From NCBI RefSeq assembly GCF_001889165.1, contig NZ_CP016020.1:3322501-3386500 (forward strand): a DNA stretch of 64,000 nucleotides, given 5' to 3'. The position numbers and the translations under genes are program-made. Below, piece by piece: positions 15,234 to 24,225 of this stretch (positions are counted from its first letter, which is position 1; the number at the start of each line of letters is the position of its first letter). This stretch comes from Bacillus weihaiensis. Its GTDB lineage: Bacteria > Bacillota > Bacilli > Bacillales > Bacillaceae. Under the pieces are notes generated by a model that made no database searches, was not told the origin of the DNA, and saw only the letters and a list, made by a program, of their open reading frames with translations.

Positions 15234-16976
15234 TCACACTCCTAAAGGAACTCTCCTCCAGCTTCCTGCTTCTGTTATATCCACTGCTCCTTCTGCAGCA
15301 TAGCCTTCACAAATGAAGCCTGGTATTTCAGCACCATTATCTAATTCAATTTTCCCCAGTCCTAATGGGGCAGGAATGCTTTTTGCGAATGAACCAAATG
15401 AGGAGATTGGCATTTCCCAAATTTCAAGCTCTATTGCTTTTCCACCTGAATGCTTTCTGATTAAACCCGGTTTTTGAGGTTCCGTTGCTAATTTTATAAA
15501 CTGATATTTTTCAGCTGTTACAGCTTCTCTAATAAACGTTGCCCCATGCTCGAGCATTTGTTTCTCTAATGGAAAGCCTCTCATATGCAAGCCACATACT
15601 GCTACTAGTGTTGTAGCCTCTTTAGAATCATTCGTTAAGAACTGTTTACAGGCTTCTGCAAGTAAACCTTCTCCTTGTGATAAAGCGAAGAAAGTAATGC
15701 CAAAAGGCAGATTTTCAGAGGCGTTACCTGCTTGCACAGCAACCGCGCTTAAGTCTAATAAATTGCAATGATTTGTATATAATCCCAGCTTACTATTAGT
15801 CTGAATCGGATCTTCAAAGACTTGTTCACGCGTCCAGGTTCCCCCAGCAGTTGGTGTAACAAGCACAGCATTCTTTAAAATACGGGATGCTTTTCGTTTA
15901 AATTCTTGAAGCTTATGCATAGATTGAAACACAGACGCTGCATCATACTTTGATTGGCAACCAGAACGAAGGATTTTTTCTGTAACAGGAAATGATGCTC
16001 CAGGATGCTCATCAATAAAGCCACCCAATTCAGCCCAACGTTCGGCTATAAAAGGTCCATCGTAAAGAATCGCCGCTGCTTCAGCAAAGAATTGATAATC
16101 GATATACTCAATTGGAATATTAAGTCGCTGAATCCGTTGTACTGCTTGATTCCAAGCTTGCTTATATTCCTGCGCATATGGACCATAAAATGGGAGATCA
16201 TTATCCGGTAGACAGATTTTTTTTGGTAATTCCCTCTTTGGTCGTGCGAGATCACGAGACCAACGGTCCTTTTCATCATATCCTCTAACAATTGTATCTA
16301 CTTGATACGCATCCTCTAGATTATGCGAAAAGACAGTCACACAATCCAGACTAGCACATGCTGGTACCACTCCTAAAGTAGACCATGCGCCTAAGCTTGG
16401 CTTTAACCCTACTAGATTATTGAGAGCAGCCGGTACCCTTCCTGAACCAGCTGTATCAGTACCTAACGAAAAAGCAGCTTGCCCTCTTGCTACTGAAACA
16501 GCCGAACCTGAGCTTGATCCACCACTAATAAGCTCTGGGCGAAGAGAATTATGTGTTTCTCCATATGGACTTCGCGTTCCAACAAGCCCTGTTGCAAATT
16601 GGTCTAAATTTGTTTTTCCTATAGGGATAGCTCCAGCATTTACTAACCTTTCCACTACAGTCGCATGCTCTGAAGGTATATACTGATATTCAGCACACCC
16701 TGCTGTAGTAGGCATATGAGCTAGATCTATATTATCTTTAATGGCAAAAGGAACGCCCCATAATGGTGAAGAATGAAAATCTATTGTACTAAGACGATCA
16801 AGATAAGGCTGAATGTGGTCCATGTTCGGAGCTATAATCCAGATGTTCTTTTCTTCGTCTTCTTTTGCACGTTGAATAATAACTTCCATCACCTCATTGG
16901 GTGTTAAAACGTTGGCTTCGTATTTTTCACGTAACCAATTTACCGTGAGCTTTAAAGGAATTTCGATCGACTTCAT
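15234..16976 (-). CDS. atzF: Allophanate hydrolase
   Basis: The 580-residue protein is an amidase-signature hydrolase with an AtzF-type C-terminal domain. The Ser-cisSer-Lys triad region is visible: the Lys in GVPFAIKDNID, and the serine-rich GGSSSGSAVSVARGQAAFSLG plus GTDTAGSGRVPAAL around residues 150-180. The C-terminal part (from about 460, VCGLHMRGFPLE to the PLGLGKIELDNG segment) is the small domain found in full-length allophanate hydrolases. It splits allophanate into two NH3 and two CO2. Its ATG overlaps the stop of the carboxylase gene (ATGA), the last step of a coupled operon. Confidence 0.95.
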   Translation of the reverse strand: MKSIEIPLKLTVNWLREKYEANVLTPNEVMEVIIQRAKEDEEKNIWIIAPNMDHIQPYLDRLSTIDFHSSPLWGVPFAIKDNIDLAHMPTTAGCAEYQYIPSEHATVVERLVNAGAIPIGKTNLDQFATGLVGTRSPYGETHNSLRPELISGGSSSGSAVSVARGQAAFSLGTDTAGSGRVPAALNNLVGLKPSLGAWSTLGVVPACASLDCVTVFSHNLEDAYQVDTIVRGYDEKDRWSRDLARPKRELPKKICLPDNDLPFYGPYAQEYKQAWNQAVQRIQRLNIPIEYIDYQFFAEAAAILYDGPFIAERWAELGGFIDEHPGASFPVTEKILRSGCQSKYDAASVFQSMHKLQEFKRKASRILKNAVLVTPTAGGTWTREQVFEDPIQTNSKLGLYTNHCNLLDLSAVAVQAGNASENLPFGITFFALSQGEGLLAEACKQFLTNDSKEATTLVAVCGLHMRGFPLEKQMLEHGATFIREAVTAEKYQFIKLATEPQKPGLIRKHSGGKAIELEIWEMPISSFGSFAKSIPAPLGLGKIELDNGAEIPGFICEGYAAEGAVDITEAGSWRRVPLGV

Positions 16977-19900
16977 TGGACCACACCTACCTTCTCTTCT
17001 TCAAAGATACTAACGATTAATTGGCCTGCATGGACAGAATCTCCTGGTTTTACATAAACCTCGGCTATTTTCCCATTACAAGGAGACAGTTGTGGGAATT
17101 CCATTTTCATACTTTCTTCTATTATAAGGACATCACCTTGTTTCACTTGCTGTCCTGGTGAAACAAGTACCTTCCATATACTACCTGGCATTGAACAGGT
17201 TATCGGCTGTGAACCTTCGGGGATAACATCCTCTTCCGTTGCTCCCAAAGAATCTTCTTCTGACACATGTTCTTCTATTCCTTGTTCTTTCCATCTTTCA
17301 CGTTCTGCATGAAAAGCAGCTTGTTGGCGTTGCTTGAACAGTTCTGCACTTTCTTTTATTTCATCATTGAATTTTAAATATTCCCCAAGATCAAAGGTTG
17401 TTTCTGTAATATCAACTTCAAAACGACCACGCAACACATCTTCTCTAAGCTGTAGTAATTCATCTGCTTCAACCGGATAAAATTGAATTTGGTCAAAGAA
17501 TCTTAGTAACCATGGTTTCCCTTTTTCAAAGCTTTCCGTCGAACGAAGCTTATTCCACATTTGAATCGTACGACCGACAAATTGATACCCACCAGGTCCT
17601 TCCATACCGTACACACACATATAGGCTCCACCAATTCCAACTGCGTTCTCAGGTGTCCATGTTCTAGCTGGGTTATACTTTGTAGTAACTAAACGATGAC
17701 GTGGATCCATTGGCGTTGCTACTGGTGCACCTAAATAAACATCACCTAAACCAAGGACTAAATAATTCGCGTCAAAAACCACTTTTTTTACATCTTCAAT
17801 ACTTTCCAATCCGTTGATACGACGGATAAATTCTAAGTTATCCGGACACCATGGTGCATCTGGACGTACATTTTGCTGATAACGCTCTGTTGCCAATTGA
17901 ACGGAAGGGTCATTCCAAGATAAGGGTAGCCTCACAATTCGTGAAGGCACTTGAATCGATTCTAGCGGTGGCAGGCCCCGATCGATTTCTACAACTTTAT
18001 CTGCCGCTTCCTTCACCGTTAGTTTAGAAGCATCAATATGAATTTGTAACGAACGAATTCCTGGTGTCAGATCTAAAACAGGAAAGTCATCATTTTTCTC
18101 TATCGCATCCATAAGGACATGTGCTTGGAAGCGAAGTAATAAATCCAGCTCCATATCTCCATATTCAATCAACAAATTTTCATCCCCACTACAACGAATT
18201 GTCATAGGGATTTGACGATTTGTTACGGTCTTTAGCACAGGGTATGCAGCTGTTATCTCTTCAGTAGGGTCCGTTAGTTCAGCTTCTCTTACGTGAGAAA
18301 AATCACCTTCTCCAATTGCTTGTAGGTTAGCCTCCTGAAGCTTACGCAAACGTTCAGCTTCTTCTAGAGTGATCAATTGAAACTGAACCGTATCACCGGG
18401 ATGTAACTGACCTATTTTCCAAAACTCAGCTGATGCAGTAGTAACAGGACAGACAAATCCACCAAGACTAGGACCATCTGGACCAAGTAAAATAGGCATA
18501 TCCCCTGTTAAATCCAGAGTTCCAATTGCATATGCATTGTCATGGATATTAGAAGGGTGTAGACCGGCTTCCCCTCCATCCTCTCGAGTCCAGAGCGGCT
18601 TTGGACCAACTAACCGGACTCCTGTTCGAGAGCTATTAAAATGAATTTCCCACTTTGTTTCAGTAAGCTGTGTTAAATAATCAGGCTGTAAAAACTCTTC
18701 GGTACAATGAGGACCTGGAATGACACCAATTGTCCACGTATTTGCAACCTTAGGCTGATGTTGTTTTGGAAGTTCATGTGTAGGTGGGATCACATCGTTT
18801 CGTACCGATAAGACATCGCCCGTTCGAAGAGCTCTTCCACCATGTCCACCAAAATTCCCAAGAGTAAATGTTGAGGAACTTCCTAAAATTCTCGGCATAT
18901 CAAAACCACCTGAAATTAAGAGATATGCTCTCATTCCTACTTTTGCTTCTCCAAAAGTTATTACTTGACCCTTTTTCGCAAGGATTGGACAATACAACGG
19001 AACCCTTTCACCATCAACCTTCGCATCCATATCTGCTCCAGTTAGACAAAACCACATATCATTTCGAAATTGATAAGAGCCCCCTCTTAACGTAAGTTCC
19101 AAGCCAGGGGCATCTTCGCTATTTCCCAAAAGCTTATTGCCAATCCTAAAGGAAAGTGGATCCATTGGCCCACAAGGAGGTACCCCTACATCCCAGTGTC
19201 CTTTTCGCCCTGGCCAATCTTGTACTGTTGTTTGAATTCCACCATCTAGTACTTCAATTGCATTTTCAACTGTCTCAAAGTGGTTTAACATTCTCGTGTA
19301 AACATTTCCTTGTACGCAATCCTCTTCATGCAGCAATGCTTGTAAATAGTGAAGATTCGTTGTAATTCCATACATACGCGTTTCACTCAAGGCTATTAGT
19401 AGCTTGCTAATAGCCTCCTGTCTATCTTTCCCATGAACAATGATTTTTGCAAGCATTGGATCATAAAGAGAGGTTACGGTTAGTCCATCACGTACCCATG
19501 TTTCATTACGTGAAAGATGAGAGAGAATGACTTGATCTAACTGACCAGCACTAGGGCGGAAATCATGAAAACAATCTTCTGCATAGATGCGTGCTTGGAT
19601 GCTATGACCTACTGGTTTAGCAATGAGTGTGAGTAGATCCTTTAACTCATTTGCCGATTCTTTAACCATCCACTCTACTAAGTCAATCCCTAACACTTCT
19701 TCCGTTACTCCGTGCTCAACCTGTAAGCGAGTATTAACTTCAAGAAAATAAAACTCAGTGGTTTCGGGATCATATAAAAACTCAACTGTACCGGCGCTAC
19801 GATACCCCACTTCTTCTGCTAAGCTCTTTGCAGCTGCATACATCTTTTGGCGCACATCCTCAAGTAGGTTTGGTGCTGGGCTTTCTTCAATAACCTTTTG

Positions 19901-20602
19901 GTTCCGACGTTGAATCGAGCAATCTCGTTCACCAAGAGTCACGACTTCCCCAAAGCGATTCCCAAAAATTTGAACCTCTACATGTCGTGCTTTTGCAATA
20001 TATTTTTCTAGAAACAAGCCAGCATTATTAAAATTTGTTTGCGCTAGATGACGAACTCCATCGTATGCTGCACGAAGTTCTTCCCCACTGTTACACACAC
20101 GCATCCCAATACCGCCACCACCAGCCGTACTTTTTAAAATCACAGGGTAGCCTATTTCTTTTGCATACTCTAAAGCTGTATCAAGAGAGTCTATCAAATT
20201 TGTACCAGATAACATGGGCACACCCGCTTTTTCAGCAATTTCCCTCGCAGAGTGCTTAAGACCGAACATCTCCATTTGTTCAGGATCTGGTCCGATAAAA
20301 ACGATTCCCTTTTCTTGACAGGCACGAGCAAAATCAGCATTTTCACTCAAAAATCCATAGCCAGGATGGATCGCATCAGCACCTGCTTCTATAGCTGTTT
20401 TCAAAATAAGATCGGCATGTAAGTAACTATCCTTAGCTGCTCCCTCTCCGATAAGGATTGCCTCATTTGCATGATCAACATGTAAGCTGTCTTGGTCTGC
20501 TTTCGTATACACAGCAATAGACTGGATACCTAACTTTTTTAACGTTCGTTCAATTCTGACTGCAATGGCCCCTCGATTGGCAATAAGTACTTTTTTAAAC
20601 AT
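16973..20602 (-). CDS. Guanidine carboxylase (urea carboxylase-type biotin enzyme)
   Basis: This 1,209-residue biotin-dependent enzyme contains all modules of urea-type carboxylases. First comes biotin carboxylase, starting FKKVLIANRGAIAVRI with the ATP loop KSTAGGGGIGMR. A carboxyltransferase of the KipA/KipI type follows (EVLDGGIQTTVQDWPGRKGH and later LVLGLGDVYLGAP). A C-terminal biotinyl domain has the biotinylated Lys in IIEESMKMEFPQ. Start ATG 20602 (MFKK) is preferred, since GGAG lies eight bases upstream; the annotated-length frame extends further but without a site. Because the operon is under a guanidine-I riboswitch and carries both DUF1989 genes, the likely substrate is guanidine rather than urea; the substrate assignment is inferred from context. 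Confidence 0.93.
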   Translation of the reverse strand: MFKKVLIANRGAIAVRIERTLKKLGIQSIAVYTKADQDSLHVDHANEAILIGEGAAKDSYLHADLILKTAIEAGADAIHPGYGFLSENADFARACQEKGIVFIGPDPEQMEMFGLKHSAREIAEKAGVPMLSGTNLIDSLDTALEYAKEIGYPVILKSTAGGGGIGMRVCNSGEELRAAYDGVRHLAQTNFNNAGLFLEKYIAKARHVEVQIFGNRFGEVVTLGERDCSIQRRNQKVIEESPAPNLLEDVRQKMYAAAKSLAEEVGYRSAGTVEFLYDPETTEFYFLEVNTRLQVEHGVTEEVLGIDLVEWMVKESANELKDLLTLIAKPVGHSIQARIYAEDCFHDFRPSAGQLDQVILSHLSRNETWVRDGLTVTSLYDPMLAKIIVHGKDRQEAISKLLIALSETRMYGITTNLHYLQALLHEEDCVQGNVYTRMLNHFETVENAIEVLDGGIQTTVQDWPGRKGHWDVGVPPCGPMDPLSFRIGNKLLGNSEDAPGLELTLRGGSYQFRNDMWFCLTGADMDAKVDGERVPLYCPILAKKGQVITFGEAKVGMRAYLLISGGFDMPRILGSSSTFTLGNFGGHGGRALRTGDVLSVRNDVIPPTHELPKQHQPKVANTWTIGVIPGPHCTEEFLQPDYLTQLTETKWEIHFNSSRTGVRLVGPKPLWTREDGGEAGLHPSNIHDNAYAIGTLDLTGDMPILLGPDGPSLGGFVCPVTTASAEFWKIGQLHPGDTVQFQLITLEEAERLRKLQEANLQAIGEGDFSHVREAELTDPTEEITAAYPVLKTVTNRQIPMTIRCSGDENLLIEYGDMELDLLLRFQAHVLMDAIEKNDDFPVLDLTPGIRSLQIHIDASKLTVKEAADKVVEIDRGLPPLESIQVPSRIVRLPLSWNDPSVQLATERYQQNVRPDAPWCPDNLEFIRRINGLESIEDVKKVVFDANYLVLGLGDVYLGAPVATPMDPRHRLVTTKYNPARTWTPENAVGIGGAYMCVYGMEGPGGYQFVGRTIQMWNKLRSTESFEKGKPWLLRFFDQIQFYPVEADELLQLREDVLRGRFEVDITETTFDLGEYLKFNDEIKESAELFKQRQQAAFHAERERWKEQGIEEHVSEEDSLGATEEDVIPEGSQPITCSMPGSIWKVLVSPGQQVKQGDVLIIEESMKMEFPQLSPCNGKIAEVYVKPGDSVHAGQLIVSIFEEEKVGVVQ

Positions 20603-20657
20603 AACCATCTCTCCTACTCTTCTAGTCTCTGATGCTCTTTCTCTTAAACCAATTCTC

Positions 20658-21308
20658 TTATTGATTCCAAATGAGTACACGTATTGGTGTTGGATGATAA
20701 GCGTTACATGGATTGTTTAATTGTGGACAATTACTAATTAATGCGACTGTTTTAACAATAGACTGTACTTCTACATAGCGGCCAGGTGCTGATACACCGT
20801 CCGCAAAGGTTAACCCACCATCTTTAGTAACCGGTACATTCATAAAGAAATTGATATTAGGTGCTAAGTCCCTCTTTGTATAGGTTTCACCATATTTAGA
20901 GAGCTGAAGCATAAAGGTATCTCTGCAATTATGCATTGGGAGTGTATCATGCGAGTAACGAACGGTATTACTTTGTGCTGAACAAGCTCCTCCTAATGTG
21001 TCATGTCGTCCACACGTATCGGCAACAATTTTAAGAAGCTCTTTATTTGATTCTGAACGTAGGATCGTACCTGATGATAGGTAGATATTTTTTTGCCCAG
21101 CCATTGTCGCGACGGCACTATAATGATCTTCTGGATCATCTGCATGGTAAAATAATGTATCCGCCGCTTGATTCCCCTCTAAATCCACAATTCTTAACAC
21201 CTGACCAGGCAATAATTCATGCATCCACCCTTCACCTGCTGGAATTACTCGATCATAAATAGCCTCCTCAAGCTTTCGAGAACTTTCTACATAATTTAAA
21301 ACCGCCAT
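20658..21308 (-). CDS. Carboxyguanidine deiminase subunit (DUF1989, formerly urea carboxylase-associated protein 2)
   Basis: The 216-residue protein belongs to DUF1989: IPAGEGWMHELLPGQVLRIV near the N terminus, then DLEGNQAADTLFYHADDPED, DTCGRHDTLGGACSA near 95, and NINFFMNVPV. Work on guanidine metabolism showed that paired DUF1989 proteins form CgdAB, which deiminates carboxyguanidine to allophanate and ammonia. The conserved Cys/His residues (CGRHD, CSAQ, HNC) fit a metal-dependent deiminase. It lies between the other subunit and the carboxylase on the same strand. I cannot decide which subunit is A and which is B. Confidence 0.9.
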   Translation of the reverse strand: MAVLNYVESSRKLEEAIYDRVIPAGEGWMHELLPGQVLRIVDLEGNQAADTLFYHADDPEDHYSAVATMAGQKNIYLSSGTILRSESNKELLKIVADTCGRHDTLGGACSAQSNTVRYSHDTLPMHNCRDTFMLQLSKYGETYTKRDLAPNINFFMNVPVTKDGGLTFADGVSAPGRYVEVQSIVKTVALISNCPQLNNPCNAYHPTPIRVLIWNQ

Positions 21309-21344
21309 GGTTCCATCCTCCTTTTAATGTCATTAAATATATGG

Positions 21345-22091
21345 TTAATTGAACACAACTGATTTTTTAGAAGCTCCTCGTAATCTGTGATATTCCCAAG
21401 TATTTTCGAATGCTCTCCTGTTTTCGGGACGGAAGGACACACACACATCATCCTCACTCACTGGTTCTGCATCAAACACTTCTATTTGTACCGGAACTGA
21501 TGGATATTCATCTCTTGAATCTAGCGGGTTAGGCGTGTTAGAAAAAACAAACAAGGTATCCAATTCCGTTCGTAATGTAACAGCGTCCCCTTCTTGGCAA
21601 TGATTTTCATCAAAATGCATATCTCCATCTTCATCACAGTACACTTTTGAAAATAAATTTAGGACCGGAACCATATCTCGAACACCTAAACCATTTCGAA
21701 CTAACTCTATTGCAAAATTCTCTTCCCCACTTCTTAACCAATTATTTCGGTGTTCTTGATAGGTTGTTTTTCCGTACTTTTCATCCGTTATGCTTCGTGA
21801 GGTATATCCTGATATACTGTCATGCCAGCCAAGATTATCATCCACAATACTCGCTAATACTCGACCATGATCACTCATAAGCACATGCCCTTTTGATAAA
21901 TGAGAAGTATGCTGAGCTTTTAATGTATCAGGCATGTTATATCGCTCTGTTAAGTTGTTGGCATGATACATAATCGTTGAAAGGTTTGCTCCCTTTCCTA
22001 AAGCTGTAAACGTAATAAGCTTTCCCGTGCCAATCGTTCCGGACCATTTCCCTCCTGCAGGAATTGTTTTCGTCCATATACTTGTTTTCAT
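21345..22091 (-). CDS. Carboxyguanidine deiminase subunit (DUF1989, formerly urea carboxylase-associated protein 1)
   Basis: This 248-residue DUF1989 protein starts the operon, 80 bp downstream of the guanidine-I riboswitch. Family motifs include TIPAGGKWSGTIGTGKLITF, the GANLSTIMYHANNLTERYN segment, NLGWHDSISGYTS near 105, and VLNLFSKVYCDEDG. It presumably pairs with the second DUF1989 protein to form the CgdAB deiminase that converts carboxyguanidine to allophanate. Upstream AAAGGGGGAA provides the ribosome site for ATG 22091. Confidence 0.9.
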   Translation of the reverse strand: MKTSIWTKTIPAGGKWSGTIGTGKLITFTALGKGANLSTIMYHANNLTERYNMPDTLKAQHTSHLSKGHVLMSDHGRVLASIVDDNLGWHDSISGYTSRSITDEKYGKTTYQEHRNNWLRSGEENFAIELVRNGLGVRDMVPVLNLFSKVYCDEDGDMHFDENHCQEGDAVTLRTELDTLFVFSNTPNPLDSRDEYPSVPVQIEVFDAEPVSEDDVCVSFRPENRRAFENTWEYHRLRGASKKSVVFN

Positions 22092-22170
22092 TAAAAATTC
22101 CCCCTTTAATTATGAAAAGCGCAGGCTCCTAAAGCTAAGTAATAAAACGAAGTACACAATTTAAAAAAGA

Positions 22171-22303
22171 AAAAAGCCTGAGAGACTTTATATCGTCTCC
22201 CAGGCTTTTATCCCTCCGTGTATATAGCGAATTCGCTATACGCTCTCTCTCGGACCAGACTTGGTAGGACAAACAACCAACGGAACCCTAGACAGCTTTT
22301 TTC
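22171..22303 (-). promoter_or_regulatory. Guanidine-I (ykkC) riboswitch with terminator
   Basis: On the minus strand the conserved ykkC elements occur in order: CTAGGGTTCCG, GGTCCGAGAGAG, ACACGGAGGGATAAAAGCC and GGGAGA. The last element overlaps one arm of a terminator, AGCCTGGGAGAC/GTCTCTCAGGCT followed by TTTTTT (22171-22210). Guanidine binding should prevent the terminator and permit transcription of the deiminase/carboxylase/hydrolase operon. Stretches of about 68 bases are identical to the second copy at 23834. Confidence 0.95.
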
Positions 22304-22403
22304 TTCTCATAAGAGAATTAATATTCTGTTTATTCTGTAAATTAATTTTATCTGATTAATCGTGACAATCCAAATAGTGTGTAAGATTTTCTTCCATGTT
22401 TTT

Positions 22404-23756
22404 TTATCGATTATCTAAAATGATCTCTCTATCTTGAATAGTTGCTAGAGGTTTTTTTAGCACGAACTTTCGAATTCCGATATAAATGATACCCATTATA
22501 ATCCATCCGGTCCCAATAATTAGTGTTTTAGGTTCTAGTAATGTTAATAACCATCCAATAAAGCATGCTCCTATTAAAGGAAAAATTAAATAGAGAAAGG
22601 TTTCTTTTGGAGACCGTTTTTTCTTCTTGATGTAATAGTGTGAAATAACAGAAAGATTAACGAACGTAAATGCTGTTAAAGCACCGAAGCTGACAAACGT
22701 AACAGCCATATCTAAGTCAATTAAGATAGAAGTAAAAGTGATCACCGTGACAAAAAGAATATTAATGACAGGTGTTTTATATTTAGGGTGTAAATAACTA
22801 AAAACCTTCGGAGGTAGAATTGATTCTCTCCCTAGGGCAAATAAAAATCGAGTGACACTTGTAACCGAAGAAACACCTTGAGTAAAAGTAGCTACGATTA
22901 AAACAGTTGTGAAAAGAGCACTTAATGCATTCCCTCCTACCATCTGAATCAGTTCAAACGAAGCTGTATCAATATGAACAAAAGAAAAAGTAGGGTATGC
23001 TACTTGAGTTAAATAGGAGATGGAAATATATAGCACAGCTGCAATTGTAACAATTAAAAAGATGGCTTTTGGTATTGTTTTACGAGGATTTACTGTTTCC
23101 TCTGCCATTGTTGTAACAGCATCAAATCCTAAAAAACAAAAGCAAATTAAAGCAGCACCAGAAAAGATGGTAGAAAGTGAAAAATCACTTGAAAAGAAAG
23201 GCTGGAAAGAAAGTAATGTTAGCCCATTTCCCCCAGATACTATATCCTTTGCAACAAAGGCACAGAAGAATAAAATGAAGATGACTTGAATAATAACTGA
23301 AAATCCACTCACTCTTGCAACCGATTTAATTCCTATTATATTGACGAAAGCTAAAATAACATTTAACAAAATGATCCAAACAAAAACAGGAATACTAGGA
23401 AACTGTGCATTTAAAAATAGTCCGAATGTTAAACACGCAATAATCGGTGAAACAATGTAATCGAGTAATAAAGCCCAGCCCACAACAAAACCGACTTTTG
23501 GATTAATTGCTTTTTTTGTATACGTATAGGCAGAACCAGAAATTGGGTATGCCTTCACCATCCGACTATAGCTATATGCTGTAAAAAAAATTGCAACAAA
23601 AGCCACGACGTATGCTGCAGCAAGCATCCCCCCTGCTGCTTCAAAGGCAACTCCATATACCGTAAAGAAAATCATCGGTGTCATCCATGCAAGCCCTAAA
23701 AACACAACTCCAAAAAGATTTAAAGATTTTTTAAATTCTTTCGCTGATTGCGCCAT
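22404..23756 (-). CDS. APC-superfamily amino acid/guanidine permease
   Basis: The 450-residue protein has about twelve membrane segments and the APC-family start LFGVVFLGLAWMTPMIFFTV. Conserved elements include FEAAGGMLAAAYVVAF, YPISGSAYTYTKKAINPK near 75, and FLGFDAVTTMAEETVNPRK near 205, which is typical of YbeC/YgjI-like amino acid permeases. It is preceded by its own guanidine-I riboswitch, so it is most likely the guanidine (or guanidino compound) importer feeding the operon downstream; this assignment rests on regulation. ATG 23756 has GAGGAGAG upstream. A terminator-less gap with the first riboswitch follows. Confidence 0.88.
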   Translation of the reverse strand: MAQSAKEFKKSLNLFGVVFLGLAWMTPMIFFTVYGVAFEAAGGMLAAAYVVAFVAIFFTAYSYSRMVKAYPISGSAYTYTKKAINPKVGFVVGWALLLDYIVSPIIACLTFGLFLNAQFPSIPVFVWIILLNVILAFVNIIGIKSVARVSGFSVIIQVIFILFFCAFVAKDIVSGGNGLTLLSFQPFFSSDFSLSTIFSGAALICFCFLGFDAVTTMAEETVNPRKTIPKAIFLIVTIAAVLYISISYLTQVAYPTFSFVHIDTASFELIQMVGGNALSALFTTVLIVATFTQGVSSVTSVTRFLFALGRESILPPKVFSYLHPKYKTPVINILFVTVITFTSILIDLDMAVTFVSFGALTAFTFVNLSVISHYYIKKKKRSPKETFLYLIFPLIGACFIGWLLTLLEPKTLIIGTGWIIMGIIYIGIRKFVLKKPLATIQDREIILDNR

Positions 23757-23833
23757 TTTCAAACCTCTCTCCTCATTTTTTTATTATTTATTGATTATTC
23801 AGAATTCTTAAGGTGTAAAAAAGGAAGAAAATA

Positions 23834-23969
23834 AAAAGCCTAGGAGAGGTTAATCTCCCAGGCTTTTTTCCTTCCGTGTATATAGCGGAGTGCTGCTATA
23901 CGCTCTCTCTCGGACCAGACTTGGTAGGACAAACAACCAACGGAACCCTAGACAGCTTTTTTCGTTCTC
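23834..23969 (-). promoter_or_regulatory. Second guanidine-I (ykkC) riboswitch with terminator
   Basis: The same conserved elements appear on the minus strand (CTAGGGTTCCG, GGTCCGAGAG, ACACGG, then AAAAAAGCCTGGGAGA). A terminator stem GCCTGGGAGA/TCTCCTAGGC with a T-run follows. It controls the permease gene 78 bp downstream. The conserved GGGATAAAAG of the first copy is replaced by AAGGAAAAAAG here, a small variation in the ligand-proximal loop. Confidence 0.93.
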
Positions 23970-24159
23970 ATTATATAGAGAACCTTTATGGAGTTTTCAA
24001 GAAGTGTACTCTGATAATGTAAAGTATATAAGGCTAAAACAAAGGGTTCAACCAACATGTAACAAAACCTAACATGATTCTTTCACCTTTTGATCAAGCG
24101 GATAATCACGTTCATTCTAGTCGTCCTGCTTCATTCGCTGCGTATTCTTTTTATTATCC

Positions 24160-24186
24160 TAAACCATTCCATAAATCAGCCGATAT
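24160..24186 (+). promoter_or_regulatory. Sigma-D promoter of hemAT
   Basis: TAAA (24160-24163), exactly 15 bases, then GCCGATAT (24179-24186). This matches the sigma-D consensus for motility and chemotaxis genes perfectly and lies 40 bp before the hemAT start. Confidence 0.93.
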
Positions 24187-24225
24187 ACCTAGTAAATACA
24201 TTTGATATAAAAGGGGTATGAATGA

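Noticed and set aside
16973-20602. Urea carboxylase as the specific function
   Set aside because: The fold cannot separate urea from guanidine, and both riboswitches and the DUF1989 pair point to guanidine.
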